DNA of 64,000 nt from positions 1 to 64,000 of the forward strand of contig NZ_BQHO01000033.1 of assembly GCF_021601385.1 (NCBI RefSeq), read 5' to 3'. The DNA is from Pseudomonas parasichuanensis (lineage in GTDB: Bacteria; Pseudomonadota; Gammaproteobacteria; Pseudomonadales; Pseudomonadaceae). The notes beneath the pieces were generated by a model. That model did not search any database and was not told where the DNA came from. It worked only from the letters and a program-made list of their open reading frames with translations. This document shows positions 8,192 through 19,427 of this stretch, one piece after another; the stretch's first letter is position 1; every line of letters starts with the position of its first letter. A program made the position numbers and the translations under genes.

Positions 8192-8231
8192 TATATTGCT
8201 CACCGGTAAGAATTGCGCAGTATACTGCCCA
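8185..8231. promoter_or_regulatory. Tandem 18-bp palindromes between XRE-cupin regulator and DMT exporter
   Basis: TGTGCACTATATTGCTCA (8185-8202) and TGCGCAGTATACTGCCCA (8214-8231) are 29 bp apart start to start. Both match TGNGCANTATANTGCNCA; the second is nearly a perfect dyad. The second holds a plus-strand -10 (TATACT, 8221-8226) for the exporter, and the first overlaps the start codon of the regulator. This arrangement is expected for a repressor controlling itself and its divergent target. Confidence 0.65.
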
Positions 8232-8275
8232 CTTTGCGGCGGATTGTGCGCCGCCCCTGCCGAGCACGCAAGCCC

Positions 8276-9220
8276 ATGAGCCAAGCCACCCACAGCAAGC
8301 CCGCCGTCACCTTCCGCCTGAGCAAGGCCGAGCTGGTGCTGGTGTTCATCACCATGCTCTGGGGCGGCACCTTCCTGATCGTGCACACCGTCATGAGCGT
8401 CAGCGGGCCAATGTTCTTCGTCGGCCTGCGCTTCGCCGCCGCCGCGCTGTTCGTCGGCCTGGTCTCGGCCCGCTCGCTGCCCGGGCTGACCTTCACCGAA
8501 CTGAAGGCCGGGATGCTCATCGGGGTGTCGATCATGCTCGGCTACGGCCTGCAGACCATGGGCCTGCAGACCATCAGCAGCAGCCAGTCGGCGTTCATCA
8601 CCGCGCTGTACGTACCCTTCGTGCCACTGCTGCAATGGCTGGTGCTGGGGCGCCGCCCCGGCCTGATGCCAAGCCTGGGCATCTGCCTGGCCTTCGCCGG
8701 CCTGATGCTGCTGGCCGGGCCCGAGGGTGGCAGCTTGCACTTCAGCGAAGGTGAGCTGGTGACACTGGTCAGCGCCGTGGCGATTGCCGGCGAAATCATC
8801 CTGATCAGCCGTTATGCCGGCAAGGTCGATGTGCGCCGGGTCACCGTGGTGCAACTGGCGACCGCCTCGGCGCTGGCGTTCCTGATGATCGTGCCGACCC
8901 AGGAGCAGCTCCCCGACTTCTCCTGGTTGCTGCTGGTCAGCGCCGTCGGCCTGGGTGCCATGAGCGCGGTGATCCAGGTGGCGATGAACTGGGCGCAGCA
9001 GTCGGTCTCGCCCACCCGCGCCACTCTGATCTACGCCGGCGAACCGGTATGGGCCGGCGTTGTCGGGCGTATTGCCGGTGAGCGCCTGCCCGGTATTGCA
9101 CTGATCGGCGGCTTGCTGATCGTGTTGGCTGTGGTGGTGAGCGAGCTGAAGATCCGCCGCAGCGACGAGGCCGCCGCGCTGCAGGACGACGACGAGCGCC
9201 AACGTGAAGCCGGGCTGTGA
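8276..9220 (+). CDS. DMT-superfamily (EamA) exporter
   Basis: 314 residues, about ten membrane helices in two EamA repeats (about 18-155 and 165-300), with a charged C-terminal tail. The motif ITMLWGGTFLIVH in helix 1 is characteristic of the YdcZ/RhaT-like DMT branch. The substrate is not readable, but the shared operator with rhtA hints at amino acids or their analogues. The ATG at 8276 is chosen because the frame upstream runs through the operator region. It is divergent from the XRE-cupin gene, and its -10 lies inside the second palindrome. Confidence 0.88.
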   Translation: MSQATHSKPAVTFRLSKAELVLVFITMLWGGTFLIVHTVMSVSGPMFFVGLRFAAAALFVGLVSARSLPGLTFTELKAGMLIGVSIMLGYGLQTMGLQTISSSQSAFITALYVPFVPLLQWLVLGRRPGLMPSLGICLAFAGLMLLAGPEGGSLHFSEGELVTLVSAVAIAGEIILISRYAGKVDVRRVTVVQLATASALAFLMIVPTQEQLPDFSWLLLVSAVGLGAMSAVIQVAMNWAQQSVSPTRATLIYAGEPVWAGVVGRIAGERLPGIALIGGLLIVLAVVVSELKIRRSDEAAALQDDDERQREAGL

Positions 9221-9311
9221 TGCGGCCAACACCCGCTATGCTTTGTAAAGAACTGTTATAAAAAAACAGCTTGTCACAGCACATTTGTAGGATCCTGCAA
9301 CCGCTTGCGTG

Positions 9312-9340
9312 TTGGTGATACACACCCCGGCACGTATGAT
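9312..9340 (+). promoter_or_regulatory. Candidate promoter of the mrp operon
   Basis: TTGGTG (9312-9317), a 17-bp spacer and TATGAT (9335-9340, five of six consensus bases) lie 30 bp upstream of the mrpAB start. The remainder of the 149-bp gap holds an A-rich stretch (about 9250-9270) and nothing else recognisable. Confidence 0.4.
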
Positions 9341-9369
9341 CCTTGGCAAACTTCTCAGAACAGAACGCT

Positions 9370-12275
<2,906 letters not shown>

Positions 12276-12276
<1 letters not shown>

Positions 12277-12620
12277 TGGAAGAAGTCATCGCAGTCGCCA
12301 TCGGCGTGCTGGCCGCCTCGGGGGTGTGGTTGATCCTGCGCCCGCGTACCTACCAGGTAATCATGGGCCTGTGCCTGCTGTCGTACGGGGTCAACCTGTT
12401 CATCTTCAGCATGGGCAGCCTGTTCATCGGCAAGGAACCGATCATCAAGGACGGCGTGCCCCACGACCTGTTGCACTACACCGACCCGCTGCCCCAGGCA
12501 CTGGTCCTCACCGCCATCGTCATCAGCTTCGCCATGACCGCGCTGTTTTTGGTGGTGCTGCTGGCCTCCCGTGGCTTGACCGGCACCGACCATGTGGATG
12601 GCCGGGAGCGTGACGAATGA
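12276..12620 (+). CDS. mrpC: Monovalent cation/proton antiporter subunit C
   Basis: 114 residues with three membrane helices, a NuoK-like subunit with the typical ending ALVLTAIVISFAMTALFLVVLL. It shares one base with the end of subunit A and overlaps subunit D by four bases (ATGA). That is tight translational coupling, as expected for an equimolar membrane complex. A GCAGGAG site lies just upstream of its ATG. Confidence 0.93.
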
Positions 12621-14296
12621 GTGGGATGAACCAACTGATCATCGCGCCGATCCTGCTGCCGCTGGTCACCGCGGCGCTGATGCTGCTGATTGGCGAAAGG
12701 CACCGCTGGCTGAAGGCCCGCTTGAACCTGCTGTCGACCTTCGCCGGCCTTGTCATCGCCGTCAGTTTGCTCATGTGGGTGCGTACCCAGGGCCAGGCCG
12801 AGTCCATCGGTGTGTACCTGCCGGGCAACTGGCCGGCGCCGTTCGGCATCGCCCTGGTGGTGGACCACCTGTCGGCGTTGCTGCTGGTGCTGACCGGTAT
12901 CGTCGGCAGCTGCGCGCTGTTGTTCGCCCGGGCCCGCTGGGACAGCGCCGGGGCCAGCTTCCACGCACTGTTCCAGGTCCAGCTGATGGGCCTGTACGGC
13001 GCCTTCCTCACCGCCGACCTGTTCAACCTGTTCGTGTTCTTCGAGGTGCTGCTGGCGGCCTCCTACGGCCTGCTGCTGCATGGCTCGGGGCGTGCGCGGG
13101 TGCGGGCCGGGCTGCATTATATCGCCATCAACCTGTTCGCCTCGTCGCTGTTCCTGGTGGGCGCTGCCATGCTCTATGGCGTCACCGGCACCCTGAACAT
13201 GGCCGACCTGGCGCTGAAGGTGCCGCTGGTGCCAGAGGCCGACCGTGGCCTGCTGCATGCGGGCGCGGCAATTCTGGCCATTGCCTTCCTGGCCAAGGCC
13301 GGGATCTGGCCGCTGAACTTCTGGCTGGTACCGGCCTACTCCTCGGCCAGCGCACCGGTGGCGGCGCTGTTCGCGATCATGACCAAGGTCGGCCTGTATG
13401 CCGTACTGCGGCTGTGGAGCCTGCTGTTCTCCGGGCAGGCCGGCGCCTCGGCGAACTTCGGCGGCGAATGGCTAGTGTATGGCGGCCTGGCGACGCTGGC
13501 GGTGGCCGCAGTGTCGATCCTTGCCGCCCAGCGCCTGGAGCGCCTGGCGGCGCTAAGCATCCTGGTGTCGGCCGGTACGCTGATGGCCGCTGTCGGTTTC
13601 GGCCAGCCAGTGCTGACCGGCGCTGCGCTGTTCTACCTGGCCAGCTCCACCCTGGCGTTGTGCACACTGTTCCTGCTGGCCGAGCTGGTCGAGCGTTCGC
13701 GTTCGGCCAACGAGGTGCCACTGGACGATGAAGAGGATGCGATGCCCTCGCCGCTGGAGTCGCTGCACCCGCCCAAGGGCATCAACCTGGACGACGAACA
13801 GAAAGCGGTGATCGGCCAGATCATCCCCTGGACCATGGCCTTCCTTGGCCTGAGCTTTATCGCCTGCGCCCTGCTGATCATTGGCATGCCGCCGCTGTCG
13901 GGGTTCATCGGCAAACTCAACCTCATCAGCGCGCTGTTCAACCCGCAAGGGTTGGGCGTCGCACCAGGGCAGCCGTTGGGCGCTGCCGGCTGGACGCTGG
14001 TCACCCTGTTGATCCTCTCCGGCATGGCTTCGCTGATCGCCTTTGGCCGGGTCGGCATCCAGCGCTTCTGGAAGCCCGAGGAACGCCAGTCACCGTTGCT
14101 GCGCCGCTATGAATGCCTGCCGATTGTCATCCTGCTGGGCCTGAGCATTTTCCTAAGCCTCAAGGCCGAACCCTTGCTGCGTTACACCCAGGACGCCGCG
14201 GCCAGCCTGCAGGCACCCGACGCCTACATCCAGGCCGTCATGGCCACCCGGCCAGTGCCGGGCCCGACCACCCTGAATGCGCAGGTGCAGCCATGA
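12617..14296 (+). CDS. mrpD: Monovalent cation/proton antiporter subunit D
   Basis: 559 residues, NuoM/N-like proton-channel subunit with about 14 helices. It carries the conserved block AKAGIWPLNFWLVPAYS followed by SAPVAALFAIMTKVG, the proton-path lysine and proline region of this family. An acidic loop (about residues 370-395, VPLDDEEDAMPSP and following) separates two helix groups. The start overlaps subunit C by 4 bases and the stop overlaps subunit E by 4 bases. Confidence 0.93.
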   Translation: MSGMNQLIIAPILLPLVTAALMLLIGERHRWLKARLNLLSTFAGLVIAVSLLMWVRTQGQAESIGVYLPGNWPAPFGIALVVDHLSALLLVLTGIVGSCALLFARARWDSAGASFHALFQVQLMGLYGAFLTADLFNLFVFFEVLLAASYGLLLHGSGRARVRAGLHYIAINLFASSLFLVGAAMLYGVTGTLNMADLALKVPLVPEADRGLLHAGAAILAIAFLAKAGIWPLNFWLVPAYSSASAPVAALFAIMTKVGLYAVLRLWSLLFSGQAGASANFGGEWLVYGGLATLAVAAVSILAAQRLERLAALSILVSAGTLMAAVGFGQPVLTGAALFYLASSTLALCTLFLLAELVERSRSANEVPLDDEEDAMPSPLESLHPPKGINLDDEQKAVIGQIIPWTMAFLGLSFIACALLIIGMPPLSGFIGKLNLISALFNPQGLGVAPGQPLGAAGWTLVTLLILSGMASLIAFGRVGIQRFWKPEERQSPLLRRYECLPIVILLGLSIFLSLKAEPLLRYTQDAAASLQAPDAYIQAVMATRPVPGPTTLNAQVQP

Positions 14297-14781
14297 ACCG
14301 CCTGTTCCCCGCGCCGCTGCTGTCGCTTTCGCTGTTCGTCCTGTGGCTGCTGCTGAACCTGTCGGTCAGCCCGGGCAACCTGCTGCTGGGCGCCGCGCTG
14401 GGCATCCTCGCACCGATCCTGATGGCGCCCCTGCGCCCGCAGCACGCCCACATACGCAGGCCACTGGTGATCGCCCGGCTGATCGGCCGGGTGGGCATCG
14501 ACGTGATCGTTTCCAACCTGCTGGTGGCCCGTGGCGTGCTGCGTGCCGGCAGCACCCCGCCACGCTCGGCCTTCGTTCACATACCGCTGGCGCTGCGCGA
14601 TGCGCACGGCCTGGCGGCGCTGTCGATGATTACCACGGTGGTGCCGGGCACGGTCTGGTCGGAACTGGCCCTGGACCGCAGCGTGCTGCTGCTGCACGTG
14701 TTCGACCTGGACGACGAAGCGGCGTTCATCGAGCACTTCAAGCACACCTACGAACGCCCGCTGATGGAGATTTTCGAATGA
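14293..14781 (+). CDS. mrpE: Monovalent cation/proton antiporter subunit E
   Basis: 162 residues with N-terminal membrane helices and a cytoplasmic C-terminal part containing MITTVVPGTVWSEL and a DLDDEAAFIEHFKHTYERP ending, both hallmarks of MrpE. It overlaps subunit D at ATGA (14293-14296) and subunit F at 14778-14781. MrpE has no respiratory-complex homologue and is needed for full antiporter assembly or activity. Confidence 0.92.
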   Translation: MNRLFPAPLLSLSLFVLWLLLNLSVSPGNLLLGAALGILAPILMAPLRPQHAHIRRPLVIARLIGRVGIDVIVSNLLVARGVLRAGSTPPRSAFVHIPLALRDAHGLAALSMITTVVPGTVWSELALDRSVLLLHVFDLDDEAAFIEHFKHTYERPLMEIFE

Positions 14782-15056
14782 GCGGCCTGCTTGCCAACGC
14801 CGTCCTCGCCAGCCTGTTCATTTTCGCCCTGGCCATGGGCCTGGCACTGATCAGGCTGTTCCGCGGCCCCTCCGCCCAGGACCGGGTGCTGGCGCTGGAC
14901 TACCTGTACATCCTGGCCATGCTGATGATGCTGGTACTGGGCATCCGCTACGCCAGCGACACCTACTTCGAAGGCGCTCTGCTGATCGCCCTGTTCGGCT
15001 TCGTCGGCTCGTTCGCCCTGGCCAAGTTCCTGCTGCGAGGCGAGGTGATCGAATGA
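14778..15056 (+). CDS. mrpF: Monovalent cation/proton antiporter subunit F
   Basis: 92 residues with three helices and the MrpF signature RLFRGPSAQDRVLALD between helices 1 and 2. It overlaps its neighbours on both sides by four bases, continuing the coupled A-to-G operon. In other bacteria MrpF has been linked to bile-salt or cation efflux, but it normally works only as part of the complex. Confidence 0.92.
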   Translation: MSGLLANAVLASLFIFALAMGLALIRLFRGPSAQDRVLALDYLYILAMLMMLVLGIRYASDTYFEGALLIALFGFVGSFALAKFLLRGEVIE

Positions 15057-15418
15057 ATGAAGTCTTGGTATTGCCGTTCTGGCTGGAGCTGGCGGTCTCG
15101 GCGCTGCTGCTTGTCGGCAGCCTGTTCGCCCTGGTCGGGGCGATCGGCCTGGTGCGGTTGAAGGATTACTTCCAGCGCATGCACCCACCCGCGCTGGCCT
15201 CGACCATCGGTGCCTGGTGCGTGGCATTGGCGTCGATCCTGTACTTCTCGCAGCTCAAGCAGAGCCCGGTGCTGCATGCCTGGCTGATCCCGATCCTGCT
15301 GTCGATCACCGTGCCGGTCACCACCCTGCTGCTGGCCCGGGCGGCGCTGTTTCGCAAACGCACCTCGGGCGAGGATGTACCGGAAGAAGTCAGCAGCGGA
15401 CGCGACCGCGGCAACTGA
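15053..15418 (+). CDS. mrpG: Monovalent cation/proton antiporter subunit G
   Basis: 121 residues, three helices, with the MrpG motif VRLKDYFQRMHPPALAST after helix 1. It is the last gene of the operon; the C-terminal 20 residues are charged and cytosolic. The gene ends 13 bp from a convergent small gene, and no obvious terminator is visible. Confidence 0.92.
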   Translation: MNEVLVLPFWLELAVSALLLVGSLFALVGAIGLVRLKDYFQRMHPPALASTIGAWCVALASILYFSQLKQSPVLHAWLIPILLSITVPVTTLLLARAALFRKRTSGEDVPEEVSSGRDRGN

Positions 15419-15431
15419 AACTGTCGCCAGC

Positions 15432-15641
15432 TCAGCCGCCAGCCAGGCGCTGCAGCTCACGCCGCACCATCGCCGCATAGGGCGGTGGGCTGAGCTGATA
15501 GAGCTCGCCGGCCACCCAGGCGAGCCAGGCGCCCTGCAGCGCTTCACGGCGCGCCAGTAATTGCTCGGCCAAGGCTATGGCCTGGGCCTGGTGGCGCTGG
15601 TGGAAGTCGGCACGTGAGCCCGGCGCCGCCTGGTCACTCAT
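15432..15641 (-). CDS. Small conserved-type hypothetical protein
   Basis: 69 residues, soluble, rich in Ala, Gln, Leu and Arg, probably helical. Its ATG overlaps the stop of the upstream hypothetical gene (ATGA, 15638-15641), so the two are coupled and presumably made together. No family is recognised. Confidence 0.6.
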   Translation of the reverse strand: MSDQAAPGSRADFHQRHQAQAIALAEQLLARREALQGAWLAWVAGELYQLSPPPYAAMVRRELQRLAGG

Positions 15642-16108
15642 TCGCTGGCCTTGAAGGTGGTCAGCTCGCCCTTGCGCCATTTGGCAACCTTGCCGGTCAC
15701 TGCCTTGAGCAGTTTGCCCAGGCCTTCCTGTACCTGTTGCTCGGCGGCGAATACCAGCATCACGCCCTGCCCCTCGCGAAACACGATGCCCTCACCCTCG
15801 GGCACGCGGACGAAGGCATAGTCGCCTTGCCCGTAGACATTCAACTTGATCTCGCGAAAGCGCAGCTCCAGCTTGCCGCCTTCACGGCTGGGCAGCACCG
15901 CCGCACGGAAGTGGTCGCCCACTTTCAGCTCCAGGCGCTGTTTGTCATCGACCACCATGGTGCCGTCGGGATCGATCTCGGCCATGTACAGGCCTTCAGG
16001 GTTTTGCTCGGTAACGTAGATGAACCGCCCGTTGAACAACTTGACCAACTTGGCGCGCAAGTCGCCCAGGGCAAACAACGCATGGGTATCCAGAGTACTG
16101 ACTGCCAA
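15638..16108 (-). CDS. Hypothetical protein with a TTG start
   Basis: 156 residues, soluble, mostly beta in appearance (FIYVTEQNPEGLYMAEIDPDG and GDHFRAAVLP), with a lysine-rich C-terminal helix (LLKAVTGKVAKWRKGE). The start is taken as TTG at 16108 because AGGAG lies 7 nt upstream; the next alternative, GTG at 16123, would destroy that spacing. It overlaps a 69-residue partner gene by 4 bp. Function unknown. Confidence 0.65.
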   Translation of the reverse strand: MAVSTLDTHALFALGDLRAKLVKLFNGRFIYVTEQNPEGLYMAEIDPDGTMVVDDKQRLELKVGDHFRAAVLPSREGGKLELRFREIKLNVYGQGDYAFVRVPEGEGIVFREGQGVMLVFAAEQQVQEGLGKLLKAVTGKVAKWRKGELTTFKASE

Positions 16109-16141
16109 TGAAGAGCTCCTCACATCAATTACTGCAGGCCA

Positions 16142-16170
16142 GCACCCAGGCGCCGCTTCGCGCCAGGTGC
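16142..16170. other. Hairpin in a 314-bp gene-free stretch (16109-16422)
   Basis: GCACC (16142-16146) pairs with GGTGC (16166-16170), and GGCG (16149-16152) with CGCC (16161-16164). TTTTA lies about 6 bp further on the plus strand. It may be a terminator remnant or part of the 5' leader of the TTG-start gene. Nothing else is recognisable in the surrounding stretch. Confidence 0.3.
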
Positions 16171-16422
16171 CAGCCTTTTAAAGTCATCGTCCACAGGACT
16201 TTGCAATCACGCCGCGGAGTTTCCACGCGAGACGGCCAAGCGATAACCGGGAAGTACTTCACCCATTCATCGTTCGGGCGCGCGGGGTAAGCTTCGGCGT
16301 GATTCCGTAATAGGAACCGTAATGCCTGACATCAAAACTGCCAGAAAAGATGCGATAGAAAGCGTCAGGTCCTTGAAAGAAAACAAGCCTGGCCTTCAAT
16401 CGCGCATTACAGGAGAACGAAT

Positions 16423-16620
16423 ATGCCCGAAAACACTGAAATCCGTCGAGAGGCGCAACACATTTCCTGCAATATGGCCGCTGCACGCCAAGCGCGCTTC
16501 ATTGTCGTGCCTGCCGGTGTCGCCTTCTTCCATATCACCGAAAGCACCACTGGAAGGGTCAAGGGATTCCGCCAACGTCACCAGGATGCCTGCGAGCTTG
16601 CCCGCCAGCTGGAACGTTGA
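16423..16620 (+). CDS. Small hypothetical protein (65 aa)
   Basis: 65 residues preceded by a good ribosome site (CAGGAG, 8 nt before ATG). It has two cysteines (SCNM and ACEL) and a beta-hairpin-like centre FIVVPAGVAFFHITEST followed by a basic RVKGFRQRHQ helix. It converges with another 65-residue gene, 5 bp between stops. No family recognised; probably a pseudomonad-specific cytosolic protein. Confidence 0.6.
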   Translation: MPENTEIRREAQHISCNMAAARQARFIVVPAGVAFFHITESTTGRVKGFRQRHQDACELARQLER

Positions 16621-16625
16621 ACCCC

Positions 16626-16823
16626 TCAGGCTACCTTGCCCCGCGCCAGCTGCGCCAACCAGGCTGCCCGGCACTCCAGTGCTTCGCTGCGGCTGGCAAA
16701 GGCAGTGCCCCGGCGCTCTCCATTGACCAGCACCACCCAGCACACCCGCTTGCCCATGGCCTGCAACGCGCTTGGAACACCTGTGCCGATCATCACCGCC
16801 ACATCGACTTGGCTATTCATCAT
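16626..16823 (-). CDS. Small hypothetical protein (65 aa)
   Basis: 65 residues with two consecutive ATG codons (16823 and 16820) behind a strong GGAGG site. The N-terminal half reads as alternating hydrophobic strands (VDVAVMIGTG, VCWVVLVNGERRG), the C-terminal half as a helix (SRSEALECRAAWLAQLARG). This plan resembles small DUF2188-like or DNA-tag-like folds, but I cannot assign a family. Convergent with the preceding 65-residue gene. Confidence 0.6.
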   Translation of the reverse strand: MMNSQVDVAVMIGTGVPSALQAMGKRVCWVVLVNGERRGTAFASRSEALECRAAWLAQLARGKVA

Positions 16824-16935
16824 TCCCTCCGGAATTTAATTAGCAACCTAACGATGTGGCCATGATACGTGCTGCGCGCTTCAGGAAAAAGTCCATGCCG
16901 GTAGAGCTGTATTGCACCTGAGGCAACAAATCAGC

Positions 16936-18498
16936 TCAATCAAGCCCGGGTTCAGGGCGGTAGCCCAGGCGCAGGCCACCCCAGTGGCGGCCCTTGACGT
17001 AGATCGGCACCGACAGGTCATGCATCAGCTCACCGGTATCGCGGGTGTAGGTCTGCAGCAAGACCCGCTGCTGATGGCTGCCGCAGCGGATCCCGGTGCG
17101 GTCGTCGAAGGTGCGCTTGCTGCGGTTATGCGCCGTATCCTGTACCGGGTCGCCGGTCAGTGGCCGATTGAAGGCGTTGTTGTGGGTCGGCACATAGCCC
17201 TGCTGGGTACAGGCGATGGCATAGACCAACCCCTCATGCTGCAGCAGCGGCTCCTGGATCTGCGGCAACACCGTGTCGGTGTAGTGGTCGAAGCGCGTGC
17301 TGAAACGTGGTGGCTGCATGCCGGCAATCGGCCGGTACTGGCGGTCGAACAAATCCTCCAGCGCCACCCGCCCCTGCTCGATATCGGCCTCGAACCGCTC
17401 GGCAATCTGCTGCGCCCCGCCTTGCGCCAGTTCGAACACCCGCTGGTGGTAGGCATCCAGCCCGACCTCGGCCAGGCGTTCGCTCAAGCGCTCTACCTGG
17501 CCCTCCATCTGCACGGAGGCCTGGGCCAGGCGACGAGTTTGCTGGTCGCTCACCGCCAGGTCGCTGCGCACCTGCGCCACGGCCTGGAACAGGGTGTCGA
17601 GCTGAGTGCGGTTGGTCTGGGTGCCTGCGGCAATTGCGCCGACCTGCCCTTCGACGCTGGCGGCCAGGCTGGCGATCTGTGCCAGTTGCCCGCCGGTCTG
17701 CTCCACCTGCGCCACGCCACTGCCCAGGTCATCGGCCAATGCGCGGATCTGCGTGACCACCTGGGCGGTGCGTTCCTGGATATCGGCCACCATCTGCCCC
17801 ACTTCCTGCGTGGCAGTGGCAGTGCGCCCGGCCAGGCCGCGCACTTCGTCGGCGACCACGGCGAAACCGCGGCCATGCTCACCCGCCCGCGCCGCCTCGA
17901 TGGCGGCGTTGAGCGCCAACAGGTTGGTCTGGCTGGCGATGGCCTGGATCACCAGGGTTACCCGGGCAATGTCCTCGCTGCGCAGGTGCAGCGCCTCGAT
18001 CAGCTCACGGCTGGCGGTGGCGCGCTGGCTCAGGTCGTGCATGCGCTGGATCGACTCGGCCAACACCGCACTGCCGGCGACACTGCTGCCATGGGCCGAG
18101 CGGGCGGCTTCCAGGGCCTGCTGACTGAGCTGGGCACTGGTTTGTTCGGTGGCGATCATGATCTCGGCGCTGCCGACAATCTCCTCGGCCGCGCCCAACT
18201 GCGACTGCACCCGCGCAGCCAGCTGCTGCACCGAGTGAGCCACCGCCGCAGCCGACAGCGCATTGTGGCTGGTGCCCCGGGCCAGTTGCTGAATCAGGTC
18301 ATTGTCCTGCGCAGCCTCCTCCACCTGCGTCGTTACCGGTGCGCGGCGCAGATGCGGCAGCCACAACACCAGCAGCGTCAACGGCAGGGCCATATATAGC
18401 GCCAGCCCGGCGTAAGCCATGGCCGTCAGCAGCGCGCACAGCACGGCACCCTGTAGCAGGGCGATGGCAACAGCCAGCCGAGTTCCTTCTCGCATCAT
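16936..18498 (-). CDS. Methyl-accepting chemotaxis protein with C-terminal sensor-like domain
   Basis: 520 residues. Two hydrophobic helices near the N-terminus (about 8-28 and 31-48) are separated by only a few residues, so there is no periplasmic ligand domain. They are followed by a long coiled-coil signalling domain (about 70-380) with the conserved hairpin tip ([18 protein letters not shown], then [15 protein letters not shown], about 175-225). The last 130 residues form a separate globular region with [30 protein letters not shown] and [13 protein letters not shown], a PAS/Cache-like extension seen at the C-terminus of some pseudomonad receptors. It should report a cytoplasmic cue to the CheA-CheW array. 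The start is the first of two ATGs; the upstream site is weak. Confidence 0.85.
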   Translation of the reverse strand: MMREGTRLAVAIALLQGAVLCALLTAMAYAGLALYMALPLTLLVLWLPHLRRAPVTTQVEEAAQDNDLIQQLARGTSHNALSAAAVAHSVQQLAARVQSQLGAAEEIVGSAEIMIATEQTSAQLSQQALEAARSAHGSSVAGSAVLAESIQRMHDLSQRATASRELIEALHLRSEDIARVTLVIQAIASQTNLLALNAAIEAARAGEHGRGFAVVADEVRGLAGRTATATQEVGQMVADIQERTAQVVTQIRALADDLGSGVAQVEQTGGQLAQIASLAASVEGQVGAIAAGTQTNRTQLDTLFQAVAQVRSDLAVSDQQTRRLAQASVQMEGQVERLSERLAEVGLDAYHQRVFELAQGGAQQIAERFEADIEQGRVALEDLFDRQYRPIAGMQPPRFSTRFDHYTDTVLPQIQEPLLQHEGLVYAIACTQQGYVPTHNNAFNRPLTGDPVQDTAHNRSKRTFDDRTGIRCGSHQQRVLLQTYTRDTGELMHDLSVPIYVKGRHWGGLRLGYRPEPGLD

Positions 18499-18613
18499 CG
18501 TCGTGGTCCGTCCGCGTGTCGTTATTGTGACGCCATTAAACGCCACCATAACGCCACTATCCATAGTCCCTTGGATGTATGACGGTCACGCTTGATGCAA
18601 GGCAAGAAAACAC

Positions 18614-18644
18614 AAAGGCCCCAGGGATCGCTCCGTGGGGCCTT
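18614..18644 (-). terminator. Rho-independent terminator of the dksA2-like gene
   Basis: AAGGCCCCA (18615-18623) pairs with TGGGGCCTT (18636-18644). On the minus strand the stem is followed by TTTGTGTTTTC. It lies 18 bp past the stop of the DksA-like gene. Confidence 0.8.
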
Positions 18645-18661
18645 GCGCAGTGCGTCGGGTG

Positions 18662-19066
18662 TCAGATCTGCCGCTGGTGGCGGTCGAGCTGTTCGTGACG
18701 CTCCTGGGCTTCGATGCAGTACTTGGTGGTCGGGCTGATCAGCAGGCGCTTGAGGCCGATCGGCTCGCCGCTGTCGTCGCACCAGCCGAAGCTGTCGTCG
18801 CCGATACGGTCCAGGGCCATCTCCAGCTGCGGCAGCAGGCGCTGATCGCGGTCGATGGCGTTGACCAGCCAAGTGCGCTCTTCCTCGACCGAGGCTACGT
18901 CAGCAGGATCCGACGGGGTATCCAGGCCTTCGATGGCAGTGCGGTTGAGTTCGATGCGCTCATGCGTCTCGACTTTCATCGCTTGCAGCAGCTTGGTAAA
19001 GAACGCCAGTTGGTCGGCATTCATGTAGTCATCGGCCGACATGGCCAGCAACTGTTCCTTGGTCAT
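18662..19066 (-). CDS. dksA2: DksA2-type RNA polymerase-binding regulator (zinc-poor TraR/DksA family)
   Basis: 134 residues. A coiled-coil part holds the tip motif DPADVAS (Asp53, Asp56), which in DksA reaches into the RNA polymerase secondary channel with ppGpp. The C-terminal globular domain normally binds zinc through four cysteines, but here reads Cys96-x2-Ser99 and Cys117-x2-Ala120, so two ligands are missing. That is the pattern of P. aeruginosa DksA2, which works without zinc and backs up DksA in zinc starvation. No Zur box was identified upstream. The ATG at 19066 gives the usual length. A strong terminator follows. Confidence 0.85.
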   Translation of the reverse strand: MTKEQLLAMSADDYMNADQLAFFTKLLQAMKVETHERIELNRTAIEGLDTPSDPADVASVEEERTWLVNAIDRDQRLLPQLEMALDRIGDDSFGWCDDSGEPIGLKRLLISPTTKYCIEAQERHEQLDRHQRQI

Positions 19067-19427
19067 CGATTTCTCTATGAAAAAATGTGCATTTGGGCGA
19101 TTCGAGTGCTGCCGATGATGGCTCATCGGCAGCGGAATTCTTCAAGCGCCAACCGGCACTCTTTTACAGGGGGCGGCAGTCTAAGGTGCCAAGCGGCAAG
19201 GGGCAACAGAAATGACGGCAGATTTGACCGAAATACCGAGGAATCCGCCCGCTGGTGCCCAGTTTTCCAAGGTTGGTGCGTCTACCAGGCGTCACCGAGC
19301 AATATGCCGCAACAAATGCCCGAGCGCCACGCCATCTGCCAACCGTCACGCCGCAAGGTGGTAACAGGCTAACGCCGCAGGCACCGTCGATTATCGCCAG
19401 ATGGGCCCCTTCAACCAAGGAGCCTTC

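Noticed and set aside
16322-16726. Possible 134-codon plus-strand gene
   Set aside because: Weak start context and overlap with two small genes that have strong ribosome sites; the C-terminal part is antisense to one of them.
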